Source: Rotaria sp. Silwood1 (taxonomy: Eukaryota > Rotifera > Eurotatoria > Philodinida > Philodinidae). Taken from it: DNA of 64,000 bases. Below the pieces are notes generated by a model, which ran no database searches, was not told the origin of the DNA, and saw only the letters and a list, made by a program, of their open reading frames with translations. Every line of letters starts with the position of its first letter. Position 1 is the stretch's first letter. Shown here in pieces: positions 12,031 to 25,239 of the stretch. Both the position numbers and the translations under genes were made by a program. The stretch is from contig CAJNOP010000186.1 in assembly GCA_905250075.1 (NCBI GenBank), positions 278,040 through 342,039 of the forward strand, given 5' to 3'.

Positions 12031-14177
12031 CATCTTTTTATATATTTGAGTCAAAAATTTATAAAGAAATTCTATGACATCAAGTTGGAAATTTTCAAAA
12101 TAAAAAGGAAGAAGAAAAAAAGGAAGAATTTCAAATTTATTTGATTAGTTTAATTTTCATACCAATGAAAAGATCATTTCTTTTTTTTTTTTATTATCGA
12201 TTTTAATGTGATAGATATCAGTAATATACAGGATTGATTATATAATACTATTACGTTAAAAAATTCAAATATCTTCATTACAATTGATTCAAAATAGGCT
12301 AATTTTTTAATGAATGACAGAATTTTATTCAAAGCTTTTGTTTTTTTTTGCTGCCATATGAATTTCGTGTAAAAACATACTGCTATTGTTATTTTTACTA
12401 AAGAAATCTGACTTGTTATTGTCGAATAAGAAAAACACGTCTGTGTAGTTAATTGTTATCTAAGAGAATAAAAAAAAAAAAGCAATGAAAATAAACTGTA
12501 TGAATGATATCATAATAGGATATATATAAAATAATGTTTCAAGATTAGTAAAAAAAAAAATAAAAAAGTTAACGATACCATTAGTTCGAATTTTCAAACA
12601 TGAAACACTGAAATTTTTTATGAGAGAAAGTAGTATTTTACTATTTAACAAATTTCAAGCCGAACATGAATATTAAGATAAAGACTAACTAATCTTGAAA
12701 ACTTACTCTGTGTAATCTATTGTAAAATCGTTCTTAAAGTGTATTTTTAATTTCTTCTTCTTTTCTGTTCTCCAAGGTAACAATTGAAAAATGATTTTAG
12801 AGTATTATGAGTGTATTTTTAATACGTGACAATACGATAAATTTCTTTGATAAGACCAATAACAGTGCTATTTGCTTACCTGATTCATATTGACATAAAA
12901 AAAAGAAAATTTCAATAAACTTCTATTACTAATCGAATAATCTGTAGCGGAGATATTTCATTTGTTGGTCATAGTATTATTGATGGATCATTTTCTGTAC
13001 ATAAATATGAATAATTATCTATTATTATATTATATTGATGCTTACTATATCAAAGAGGTAAACGAAAACATACATTAGAGTACAAATAATACTTTTGTCA
13101 ATAAAAAATGGTGCATTTCTACAAAGAGTTCTACAATGTATTTCTATTTGTTCATCTTTACTCAATACTTTATTATTTTTCTTTATTATGAACTTAATTT
13201 TAACTACGTGTTATAATTAGGAAGCAAACTCAATATTGAATAGTTACCCGTAGAGTTTTCAAAGCGATTTTATCCTCGGAGTGCTTGAAGCAGTGACCGA
13301 CGAAAAGGGAAAGAACAAAACCCACTGTGATTCGATCTCTACGCCATGCTATTCTTCCCCACGATCTATTTCTATTTCACTTTCTGCTAGAGAAAAGTAA
13401 GTGATTGTTTCAAAGTTATACGGTTTAATATAAACTGAAGTAAATACGATTCTAAAAATTCCTTGCTTGCATTAATAATATGTAAGCAATAAATCGAATG
13501 TTCAGTATATATAATCCACTTACCAATAGAACAGGACGAGAGATTACAGTAAAAATATGATGAAACCTAGTGCAATAACATGACAATTTATGACCATTTT
13601 CCGAATATCACAATGATCTTCCCAGATTATCATTTGAAATACTGAATTCTTTCTTTTTCAATGAGTATCTTCCCCATCGTCTATTCCTATTGACATTCAA
13701 AAACAAAACCACTGCATCAATGCGACATCTATGCACATCATTGATTATCTATTGAGACAATTTATTTATCTACCTGTTATTATTTATCATAATTCATTGA
13801 AATAAACAAATCTATGTTGTTTATTTTAATTAAAAGAAGAAAATATAAATAACTAAGATATCAATGCACTTTCACACATCAATTTAATAGTGAAGGTTCA
13901 CACTCAAAAAAAGCAATAGGGCGATCGTTTATTGTTTCTAATTATTTGTTTTTTTTTTTCTTCTTTCAATCACCTATTTATCAAGTCCTGTCATTTATTT
14001 TCTCTTACGCTGAATCACCTCAATATATTGTAATCAAATATTTTCTTTTTTCTATCACGAAAAAAAAAAAAAATTATTTAAACAGTAAGATTTTCTTTGA
14101 GATAAAGCCAGACGATTGTCATTTGTTCTTATCATCGTATTCATGGTAATTTTCTTCTTATAAAAACAAAATTGATC
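12031..14177. other. Divergent intergenic region, USP19 and BET
   Basis: About 2.1 kb between two divergently transcribed genes, so it must hold the 5' regulatory sequence of both. It is AT-rich with T and A tracts. A slightly more G+C-rich patch lies near 13270-13400. No TATA box, repeat or coding region could be assigned with confidence. Confidence 0.4.
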
Positions 14178-17100
14178 ATGAAGGTGAATACTTTTTTTTC
14201 TTGTTCTTTTGTATATTGTTTTCTTTATTCTCATTATTTATAAATTCAAGACGACAAATACATATCCATTAAAATTACCACATGTACCGGCAACAAAGCG
14301 GGGCCGTCAAACTAATCAATTACAATACATGTCAAAAGTTATATTAAAATTTTTGTGGAAACATGAATTTTCTTGGCCATTTCAAAAACCTGTCAATCCA
14401 GTTAAACTTCATTTACCTGTATAATAATTTCTTCATTATTGAATACAAAATAAATTTATATTTTTTTGTGTTTGTATTACTATAGAATTATCATAAAATT
14501 GTTCGATATCCAATGGATCTTGGAACAATTAAGAAACGTCTTGATACAAATTATTATTATAGTGTTAAAGAATGTATTACAGATTTAAATTTAATGTTTT
14601 CAAATTGTTACTTATATAATAAACCAGGCGAAGTAACGAAGAAGAAAAAAAAAAAAAATTCATATTAAGAATAAAAAAATGAAATAATTTTTAGGATGTT
14701 GTAGTGATGGGAGCTACACTTGAAAAAATATTCTATGAAAAATTAGCCGAAATGCCGTCAGATGTAAGAAATTGAATTTAATTTTTTTGAAAAACTTTAT
14801 AAAATAGTTTGTTTCATAGGAAATTGAAATCGTACCTCATACATCAAAATCATCTGCAACAAAAAATATTACTGATGGAAGTTTTACAGCTGCCGTTCGT
14901 TCACCATCAACTCCAAGTGAACCTATTAATTCACCATGTATGTCTAGAAGATATTTGACTATTTAGTTTTTGTGAACATTATTTCAGTTTACTTAATGAT
15001 AATTATAGACACATTAAAACATAATAGTGAAATTTCGTTTTTTGTTTTCATGTGTTTTGAAATCGTTGGAAGGGAAAGAAGTACTTTACTTGGATTTTGA
15101 TTTTTGAAATAGTTAGAAGTTTTATGCATCTTAAAAAGAAAAAAGACAGTTTTTATTCTATTCGATTCGATTGTTTTGTTGAAGATCATATCATTCCGAT
15201 ATGTTATAAGTGTTTAGATAAATCAAAAAGAAATTTATGCTGCTGCAGTGACGTATCCAGGATTTTTCAGTATGTTGAATCTCGATTTCTGAGCATGGGA
15301 TCCAGATAAAACTCATGGGAGGTGGTGTGGGATATAAATGATGGAATTTTATCAAAAAAAAAATTTGCACTCGGAGTTTGCGAAAAAAATTAGCATTTTC
15401 CTGGTCCCCCCTCTAAATTTTTTTGTTCTTAGGAGTATCATGGTTTTTAGAATTTCATAGGAAGCTATACCGAATTTCATCGACAGATTTCAAAGTTCGT
15501 CTAAAAATATGCAACCGTTCCACAGTTATGACGTTTTGAATTTTTGCTACATGTGAAAACAATTTTTGCATAATTTCAAAATGTCATAACTGTGGAACGA
15601 TTGTATATTTTTTGACGAGATTTGAAATCTCTCGATGAAATTCGGTGTAGCTTCCTCTGAAATTCTAAAAACCATGATATTCCTAAGAGCAAACAATTTT
15701 AGAGGGGGATCAGGAAAATGCTAAGTTTTTTTGATAAAATTCCATCATTTATATCGAACACCACCCTCCATGAGTTTTATCTGGATCCCATGCTCAGACA
15801 TCGAGGTTCAACATACTGAAAAATCCTGGATACGTCTCTGTGCTGCTGGCACATTATTATCCAATAGGAAATTTTATATATGCATCGATAATAAAAACGA
15901 TGTTCTCTATTTTATTATTCTTCAACTAGTATCATAGTAATAAAATTTCGATAAGAGTTGTGTGTTATGATAATCACGATAAGACTCACGGCCATTGGAA
16001 AGAAAAACAAATGTGGGCAAGTGGTTTTTGAATAGCTTTTGGTAGACATCACTTAGAAAGCGACACTTATCATCGTTAGAAGAAAAAAAAAACGGTAAAA
16101 GATCATTGAATCGTATCTTACGATGTTTTTTTTTTCATAGAAATTAATAGAAAAATCTAGATAGAGTTACAAGTATGACGGTTAAATGATTCAATCTAAA
16201 CATATGAGTCTCGAGAAGTTTCCTCAATGTTCGTAAACATTCTTATGTAAAAAAAAAATATCAATAGAAATTTTTTTTTTCTTTGAAATTGCTCTTAGTA
16301 TTATTGTCGTGTAGCATAACAAAACAATTCTTATTGAAATTTCATTATTATGATAATAATTAACGAATAATGATATATAGGATATCGTTTTGCTATTAGT
16401 ACATACATATAAAAAAATATTCTATACTACTACTACTTTTGATATACGCTAATAAGAGGATCATTCGAATTGATACTCAATCATTTAGATTCATATTAAA
16501 CCTATAGGAACTTATTGATGAGACTAGTAGAAATCTAAAAGAATTTATTTACATTGATCTTTTAGAGTCTAGTTACAATCATTTTAGTGAATTTTCACAA
16601 TGAAATTTTGTTCATTAATAAGTCAAATAATTTGTAGTATATTCTGAGAAGAGTAATCATCTATAACTTGTCTTCTAGTATCATTAGACAACATTTTATT
16701 TTTGAAAATAGTATTTAGTAGTTGCTTATACAAGGTCATCCATAAGAATTTTATAACTTTACAAGTCATAATATGAATCTATAATTTCGAAACCTCTATA
16801 AAAAAAAAAAAAAGAAAACAAACACTAGCAAGACTAGCCAAAGTAGCTCGCGCTCTCACTTCATTAGACGTAAAAAAAAACGACAGATATCTATATTAGC
16901 GATAAGAGAAAGGAAAAAACAGTCACGCATCATAGAACGAAATATACACGATCGAATACATGTCCAAGGACGAATGTATGTATACATGAGTCTACTAAAT
17001 AACTTCAACATTATACAAAATAGAAATTTACTATTGAAGTTAATAAGACGTCTACAAAAATGAAGTATGGATCTTCGTGTATTCATATCCTCAAAAAGTT

Positions 17101-20100
17101 TTTCATTTTTATATTGATTTCAATATAATTTCAGGAAAACCGGATATACTACATGTATGAGAAAAAAACAAATGCTTCTTTTATGATATTTAGCAATTTA
17201 CTTATAGCGACTTCTTTATTTTTCGTTTTTTTTTATTGGTTTAGTTTATTTGTCTAAGACGAAGCTTTTATTCTGTAGTTATGCATTTCTTTCCGTTCGC
17301 CGATTTTTTTGCCTTTCGGAAGACATTCATATTAAAATACGAATATAGATAGTGTTTGTCTGCAAGAATAAATATATTCATTCTTTGTAAACTATCATAT
17401 CCTTTAGTTTTTTTTAAACGTTCTAGTTGAATTTTATTGATTTATTATGAAAAATTTAATTTAGCACCATCTCCATCGACACGTCCTGTAAATAATTCTC
17501 TTTTAAATGGTACGAATGTATTACCTCGCACTCTAACATCAACGACAACAACAACAACAAATCCTAGTGCTGTCACATCACCATTTTCTCCATTAAATAC
17601 TAATATTAATTCAAATCATATTGATCAAAATAGTCAATCTATGTCGCCAAGATTATCCGGCGAACAACCATTAATGTCTAATACAGCATCACTTTCAAAT
17701 ATAGATTTATCAGTATCAGTATGTTTTTTTTTTAATAAGACTTTTATATCGTTTTACGAATAAATTATATTCAGAATTTAAAACGTAAAAGTGATTTGGA
17801 TGATGATACAACAACAAAACGACCAATTGGTCCAATAGGAACATCAAAACGTACTAAATATGATATTAATTTATCAAATGATGTAAACAAAGAAAATCTT
17901 TTTTGTTTTATTTCAATAAAACTTAAAATCTTTTTTTTTAGCCATCAACTAAACGATCAAAACATCGAATGACGGAACAGTTAAAATTTTGTCAACATAT
18001 TGTCAAAGAATTATTACATAAGAAAAATCTAGTAAAAAAAAGAAAAGAAATATTTCAACTATTTTTTTTTTCTAAACGAAAATTGGGTTTATTATTTTTT
18101 ATTTAGCCATTTGTTTGGCCATTTGCTAAACCTGTTGATGTCAAAAATCTTAATCTATCAGATTATTATCAAATAATTAAAAAACCAATGGATCTCGGTA
18201 CAGTCAAGGTAAAAAAAAATAAAATAAAATATAGCAAAAATTATTTTTTTTTTTTGCAATATTTTTCTTTAAAAGAAAAAACTTGAAAATCGTGAATATG
18301 CATCAGCCAATGAATTTGCTACCGATGTACGACTTATATTTAGCAATTGTTATCTTTATAATGGACCTCAAACAGATGTTGTTGCTATGTGTAAAAAAGT
18401 TGAAGTAAAAATAACAGAATATTTTTTTTTTTGTTTTTTCTCCAATTTATAATTAAATATAATTTTTAATATTTGAATATTTCGTATTTCTTCTTGTTTT
18501 TCTTAGCAAATGTTTGAAGATAGATTTTCAAAATTACCCGAAGATATATCTACAACACATATTGATATTGATCCATCACCGTCAAATATACGTAATAATA
18601 ATGGTTTATTACCAGCATCATCATCAACAACAACAACCACAACCACAACAACAACAGCACGTAAACGTAAACGACATTCATCAAAACATAATAGTAGTGC
18701 TGGTGGACATACATCATCATTAATAACAAGTTCAGATGATGGTCTATCAAGTGATGATAGTTCAGATGATATTGATAATAATAGAGAAAATACTTTACAA
18801 CAATTATATTCTCTTCAAGAACAAGTAAATATCTTTAATTGAATGATTTAAGGAAAAACAAAAAATCTTTATCTTGTGCGATATGGGATGATGCCGGGCA
18901 ACAGATTTCATACTTCGATATCTCCTCTACACTTATAGCTAGAAGTGATGCGAAGTTCTTGTGCTCATAAAGGAAACTTCAGGTGTGAATTGCTTTTTTG
19001 AACGAGACGATCAGTAATTGAAAAATCGAAAATGCTTTAGTTTTTTGTACGTTGACGCTAAAAAAGTTTTAAATGAGAACAGTACATCGGACAAATTATA
19101 ATTTTTCTAGTGTGTCCTATGCTGAGATATTCAAAATTCTGTCATGTATAAAAGCAAATTTTGTTCATCTTCTGAAAGGAAATACTAGTTGTAAAAGCAG
19201 CTTATCTCATTAAGGATTTTGTTCGTGGTAAAGTTTGAAATCAAAATTCGATTATCTACGTCACGACAGCCTTCTCTTGAAAACAAAAAAACAAATCATT
19301 CTAGATTTTTCTATCACACATCAAATGAATATCGTCACCGTCGAAAAGCAATTTAACACCTGGAGATATTCCTTCGTCAGTTGCTTCACACTGACTAATT
19401 ACAAGAGCAAGTGCGTGTCATAACATAGCTGGTATACTATCGGACGAATGAATATTTTCACTTTGTTCACAACATTTTCACACAGTGCTCTGTTGTGTAA
19501 AACACACCAGTCAGTATGAAAATGTGATTAAAATGAAAATAAATCTGGTCAGATCGTCTGAGACAAATAACTGTGGGTGACTTATCTAGAGTCACTCTGA
19601 TGTTTGCACATAGTATCTTGTAAATACATGTCGAACAACACAGTTATTCAATCATGACGATCGTAATGATATTTAAATAATAAGTTGTACGTTTTTCTTT
19701 TTTTTCAATATAATTTAAGGTGAAAGTTATTGGTAGTACATTGACATATTTAATACAACAAACAAGTGATCGTATAACATTACGTTATAAACGTAAAATA
19801 AAACGAAATCAAATGAAAGATGGTCCTTCAGGAGCATTACCATTAATTAGTACGATAAATGAATCAAATCGTTTACCACATTTATCACCAACACATTCAT
19901 CTTTATTATCACCGAATATTTTTAATGCTGTACAAGGAACTTCAATAAATCCTATGCCACAAACAGCTACACGTAATCCTTCTACTGTAGCTATGGCAAC
20001 TAAAAAAACGACATCTTCACTTGCAAGTTTACTTACATCGAATACTTCAATTACTCCTAATGGTACTAGTCAATTTAATAATGCACCTGTAGATCCATAT

Positions 20101-20678
20101 AATTCAGGAGATATAAGTCCTCCTAAACAAATGAAAGCAACAAAAAATACTGCGAATAAAACAAATGTTAATAAAGGTACAGAACAAGCTCGTCGTGGAC
20201 CCGCAGCTGGTTCAACAGGAGTTAAACGGTTAGTAAGGAAAATGGATTTAATATTTGTTTTATTGTTTTTTTGCTATTCATGTTATTCTATAGAGCACCA
20301 AAGAAAAATACAACAACTCCTGCTTCATCAATGTTCGATATTCAAAGTGAAGAAAATTCTAGACCAATGACTTATGATGAAAAACGTCAATTAAGTATTG
20401 ATATTAATAATTTACCAAGTGAAAAACTTGGTCCTGTTGTTGAGGTTTGTTTGTTTAGAAATAATTTTTGTTTTAAAATTTATTATTATTATTATTTTTT
20501 TTTCTTTTCTAAATAGATTATTTATAAACGAGAACCATCATTACGTGATTCAAGTCGAGATGAAATGGAAATTGATTTTGAAATACTTAAACCATCAACA
20601 TTACGCGAATTAGAATCTTATATTAATCATGTTATGAAAAGAAAACCAAATAAACAACTGACTACATCTGGTAAATGA
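14178..20678 (+). CDS. BET family double-bromodomain protein (BRD2/3/4, fs(1)h type)
   Basis: Exons 14178-14183 (ATG AAG only), 14251-14418, 14486-14632, 14695-14763, 14820-14937, 17465-17718, 17775-17882, 17942-18031, 18107-18208, 18276-18404, 18507-18824, 19720-20228, 20294-20444, 20517-20678; 776 aa. Bromodomain 1 (about 22-115) has the WPF shelf at 44-46 and the acetyl-lysine Asn at 103 (NCYLYN). Bromodomain 2 (about 300-400) has WPF at 324-326 and Asn383. A Ser/Asp-rich segment with Lys/Arg (RKRKRHSSK) follows, then an NET domain at about 694-765 ([33 protein letters not shown]). BET proteins read acetylated histones in the nucleus and promote transcription. The protein ends just after NET, like short BET forms, so there is no P-TEFb-binding tail. 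The two-codon first exon is the least certain part: the acceptor at 14250 is sound, but another first exon could be used. Confidence 0.88.
15246..15840. mobile_element. hAT-type foldback MITE, 595 bp, in BET intron 5
   Basis: Both ends read inward as CAGTGACGTATCCAGG (left) and CAGAGACGTATCCAGG (right), a hAT-like CAGNG terminus. They are flanked by the identical 8-bp duplication TGCTGCTG at 15238-15245 and 15841-15848, the hAT target-site length. Almost the whole element is one palindrome: arms of roughly 275 bp meet near 15545-15570. It has no transposase frame. The same ends occur in the 257-bp element at 53707-53963. Confidence 0.9.
16390..16452. mobile_element. Isolated end of the TTARGGCATA inverted-repeat family
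   Basis: Read on the minus strand from 16452, this segment (TTAGCGTATATCAAAAGTAG) resembles the termini of the elements at 8095-9184 and 55383-55951. I found no matching opposite end in this intron, so it is a truncated copy or a chance likeness. Confidence 0.3.
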
Positions 20679-23485
20679 ACCTTGGTTTTACTAGTCATTT
20701 CAATTTTTTTTTCCTATTGTCTCATTATTAATAAAAAAAAAACAATTATTAAATTGTCAGGTGATTGAGATCAATTGTACATAAATTAATGTAAACCTTA
20801 AATTTGTTTAATAAATAGTTTTATATCATTAGAAGCAAAAACACATGATTCTCTATGATGTTCTTGCATTTGATATATACATACAACCTAAAGAAAATCT
20901 GATTTATGAAAATGCACAAAAAAGGCTTCTATGTTCAGACAAAGTCTATCGTTTGTTCCAACGTATATTGATATCGAAGTTGTTATATTCTGTCTGCATA
21001 TATCGTTGTTATTCATTGGTTTTTTAATGCTTGTTTTTCAATATATCTTGTATAATATCGTAAAAAAAAATCAAAGAAAATACATAACAGTAAACTGGAT
21101 TTTGTAAAAAGGTTTGACTGTAGAAAAAGACAACGACAAGAGTATTTACATGAGGAATAGATGTTCTCTTATTTTAATTATTATGTACAATACTACAATA
21201 TGAAATAAATTTTATACTTTAAGAAATTTTTGAATTCATCTAGTTGATATATACAAACATTTTTGCTTCTTAATTTCTACAACTGAAGACAGCAGAATTA
21301 AAATTAAGTATATTACAGACATATCTAAAAGATTTTTGGAAAAAATTGTCTCAATAAAAAGATTTATTGTAGAATTCTGCTAATTGGACACATAGATAAA
21401 TTTTATTTGATAAATTCGATAAAATTTGATTTATTCGCAATTTTATGATTTGAAAAGCTATCGATAAAATATTGAAATGTCAAAAATACTTATAAATATT
21501 GTCATATTTATGATGTGAAGTATGATACATTGATATTATTTATTGAGACAATATTGACAAGAAATGCTAACAAATTTCTATTGATATATTTAAAAGAACG
21601 AGTATGTTTAGCAAAGCCATTTCTTTATTTTCGTTCAGTGTTTGTGAATCGTTCATAGTAGTGGCAAACAACAAACTAGCTTAACAGGCAATGTATTGTA
21701 TCGTACTTGCAGCGATAAACTTAACCGATTGGTGTGCAGTCATCTTCTGAGATCATCTGACTGCGTCTCTTCAATCAAATGATAGAAACTGATTGCTTAT
21801 CTTATGCAGTTGATGCATCATGTTAGCTATTTTATATTTGTAGAAAAGTAGTATGTGGCAGTGCCTCGTGTCGTAATGAGCTCGGTACGATAATGTAATT
21901 GGTTGATTGACCAAGTATCAGTCCGATATGTGCACTTAAAATTTGTGCCATCAAAATCAAACTCATCGATGAACAGAATAGAGACGAAAAAATTATTGTT
22001 GTCGAAAAATGGTACAATTTACGAGAATTCAATATTATGTGAAAGCGATGTTACATCTTTTATGTCATATTTGTTGTACTATGTAGTAGTATTATTTTCT
22101 CAGTATGAATGAAGAGTGTACGCCCTTTTCTGTGTAGAATAACTTTTATGGATCCAGTTATTTGAGCTCTGTTTTGTCATAATCAATGTTATGTGTATTT
22201 TGATTGAATGTGTTCATTATTCTCGCTTTTTGATATCTATTTTGAGACATATCTATGCAAGATTGAAGTGACATGCACGTTTGTTAAACTTAGAATAGGT
22301 CACGGTGAAACAATATTCAAAAAATATCATCACGTACATTCACCTCCGGTGGATGAATGTCCTCGCCACAAGACATCAATTTAACAAAATTATTGGTCTT
22401 GCCGACTAAAATGCAATGAACGCTTGTAGTGACAGATTGTCTGTTACAAACGAATGAAATACTTATTTCAACTCTCATGCAGTGATTTTTCTGACTGTCT
22501 GGACGCCTAAAGAATGTTGGATGTCAATGATATACTTCTCACTTATTATGAAAAATTGTAGATTTGATGTGGTGCAGTGATCTGCATGGTTTGAGGCAAT
22601 TTTCACAAATGAAATCAAGCACATTTATCTTTATTTACGATCATAATAGTGCCTAAGAATTGTTTCACCTTTTTATGTGAGATATCAAAAATTAAAAAAC
22701 TAAAGTAAATTGTTTTTTTCGTTTTTTTAAGCGTACCTAGAGAAGTTAGACGAGTTGACTAAGAGCATGTATGCATTTTTTACTTTCCTTTGAAAACTGT
22801 TTATCAGGCACGCTTTGAGATTTTTGCTAGTCTTGAATGCGACAGTTTTTTCTAAAAATACGTTTTTCATACTGAAAAACTAACCCTGTGAAACTAATTT
22901 CAAAATTAGTTTCACAGACTCAACTTTTCATAATGAATCTGAACATATCAATTTTAAAATCCATATCAAAAGAAAGAGTTGTCGACGAAAGTACCAATCT
23001 GTCAGTGTTTTGGTATGAAAGACGTACTTTGAGAAAAACTGACTCATCCCAGACTATCAAGAATCTCAAATTTCGTCTTATCAAAATTTATGCAGAATAA
23101 ATTTTAAAAAGACGCATAGTCTTAGTCACTTCCTTAAGCTTCCTCTCTCTACGTATAACAAAAAAAAGAGCAAAAAAATTTTGTATACTATTACATTTTT
23201 CGTACTTTATGGTCGCTGCATTCTATATTATTTCGTTTACGCATCATAGCGATGAATCAAATGGAGCGTAGAGAGCTCACCTTAAAGCACATGTTTGTTT
23301 TCCTTTCGGAAGAGAACGACCATAAATTGCCTGATAACATTATGATAAAATTTGCACGCTCAGAGCTATACATTTGAATATTGTCATCTTTCTCTAGTTT
23401 ACTATCTCTGTTTTTCTGCGCATATACATAAAATTGTTCGTGTGGTGTAGGCCATTCCTGGCAACAGTACCATTGGGCAAATACT
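20679..23485. other. Intergenic region between BET and the MFS gene
   Basis: No gene was recognised. Candidate polyadenylation AATAAA motifs follow the BET stop (for example near 20810). From about 21.6 kb the sequence looks less AT-rich than other spacers and may belong to the same segment as the transferred MFS gene. A small palindrome of AAACTAATTTC / GAAATTAGTTT type sits near 22890-22912. Confidence 0.4.
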
Positions 23486-25239
23486 ATGAGCAATCTTGGC
23501 GCTAATGAAAACAACAGTCTGTCTTCCTCTGTCAAAACAGAGTCTGAAAAGACAGACTCTGTCAAGGCTGAATCTGACAAAACATATTCTGTCGATATAT
23601 ATTCTATCGAGACAGATTCTGTCAAGGAAAACTCTGGCACGACAAAGTTTGACATACAAGAAGTAAATATTGTTATCAAAGATGACGAAAAAGATGATCC
23701 ACAAGACAAAAAGCTGCTGCGCAAAATGGACTGGCACCTAATTCCAACTATGACATTACTCTATCTTCTGAGTTACCTCGATCGAGTGAATATTGGCCAG
23801 GCAAAACTCGATGGTCTAACAGTGTCGTTGAAGCTGAGTAGTAATCAATACAATGCATGTCTTAGTGTATTCTTCGTAACTTATGTTATCTTCGAAGTTC
23901 CATCGAATCTGGTATTGAAACGACTACGACCTAGTCGATGGATACCAACGATCATGGTAGCATGGGGCATCGTAATGACACTGATGGGTCTGGTGAATTC
24001 ATATGGAGGTCTTCTTGCATGTCGTCTGTTTTTGGGTGCTTTTGAATCAGGTCTTTTTCCAGGTATAGGGAAGGAGAGTCAATTCAGACATATCTGTTCA
24101 TGGTTTTGTTCTATCTAGGTGTCTCTTTCTATCTCTCGAGTTGGTACAAGAGACGCGAGCTTTCATGGCGTATAAGTATTTTTTTCTCAGCTGCTGCTCT
24201 TGCTGGTGCCTTCGGTGGTGTACTTGCTTATGGTATCAGTAAAATGGCCGGTGTTGGTGGACAAGAAGGATGGCGTTGGATCTTCTACCTTGAAGGCATC
24301 CTCACAGTGATTGTTGGAGTGCTGGCCTTCTTTCTTATTAATGATTTTCCTTCTGATCGACCGAAATTTCTAACCGAGTCCGAATGTAAGCGTGTCATGG
24401 CTCGACTAGAAGCAGACACAGCAACTGGAGCTAGCGAGCATTTCAGTTGGAATCAAGTGCTAGCTGCTCTATCGACATGGAAGATTTATGTTTGGTCCAT
24501 GTGCTATCTGGGGATAGTTGTTCCTTTCTATTCTCTGTCATTTTTCTCGCCAACGATCATTCAGAATCTTGGTTTCGTCTCGTATCAAGCACAACTGCTC
24601 AGTGCACCGCCTTATGTATTCGCTTTTTTCACGACATTGATCACGGCCTATCTATCTGACAAATATACTCGTCGCAGTATCTTCATCATTTTCTGGTTCT
24701 GCGGTACCATCATTGGTTATACTATTCTAATAGCAGTACAAAACGTGACTATCAAGTACCTTGCTGTATTTCTTGCAGCTGGTAGCCTATCCCCATGCAT
24801 ATCAACTAGTATCGCTTTTCTTTCAGGTAACACTAGTCCACAAATAAAACGAGCCACTGCATTGGCGTTTATGATATCAGTTGGCAACATTGGTGGAGCA
24901 ATTAGTGGGCAACTCTATCGGACACAAGATGCACCGCGATTTATTCTCGGTCATGCCGTCAATCTGGGTTTTTGTGTATTCGGTCTAATCAATGTTTTGA
25001 TCCTTTTCTTTGGTTTACGGGCAGAAAATCGACGACGCGATCGTCTCTATGGACCTATACCATCGTCAGTTGCACTTGGAAGTACGAATTCAGCGTCATG
25101 TGAGGCAGACATGGATCGGTCTGATACATGTGGGCTAGGCAGCGAAGAAGATAGACGACGATGGGGCTATGAAAACATGTCAGAACAAGAAATTCGTGAC
25201 TTGGGAGATAGGCATGCTGCCTGGCGATATATTCTCTAG
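23486..25239 (+). CDS. MFS transporter, fungal Dal5/allantoate permease (ACS) type
   Basis: Two exons, 23486-24062 and 24119-25239; 565 aa. The 56-nt intron (GTATAG...ATCTAG) restores LFPG-VSFYLSSWYKRRE. After an acidic N-terminal tail of about 75 residues with imperfect repeats (SVKTESEKTD, SVKAESDKTY), the family start MDWHLIPTMTLLYLLSYLDR appears, followed by about 12 hydrophobic segments. NIGQAKLDGL, FEVPSNLVLKRLRPSRW and FFSAAALAGAFGGVLAYGI are typical of fungal anion:cation symporters that import allantoate, nicotinate or similar organic acids across the plasma membrane. The substrate here cannot be told. Base composition is unlike the neighbours: 26 of 60 bases are G or C in 24121-24180 against 16 of 60 in the RhoGAP coding stretch 34081-34140. 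Horizontal transfer, probably from a fungus, is the best explanation, with an intron of local size. No frameshift or internal stop, so it looks intact. Confidence 0.88.

Larger units (their letters stand above)
14938..17464 (+). other. Long BET intron 5
   Basis: A 2.5-kb intron that contains the 595-bp hAT element and the isolated inverted-repeat end near 16.4 kb. The remainder is AT-rich and shows no coding potential. The other long intron of this gene, 18825-19719, shows nothing recognisable. Confidence 0.7.

Noticed and set aside
23257-23737. Two minus-strand frames opposite the MFS start
   Set aside because: Antisense shadows of the repetitive N-terminal exon; the + strand frame continues into a recognisable transporter.
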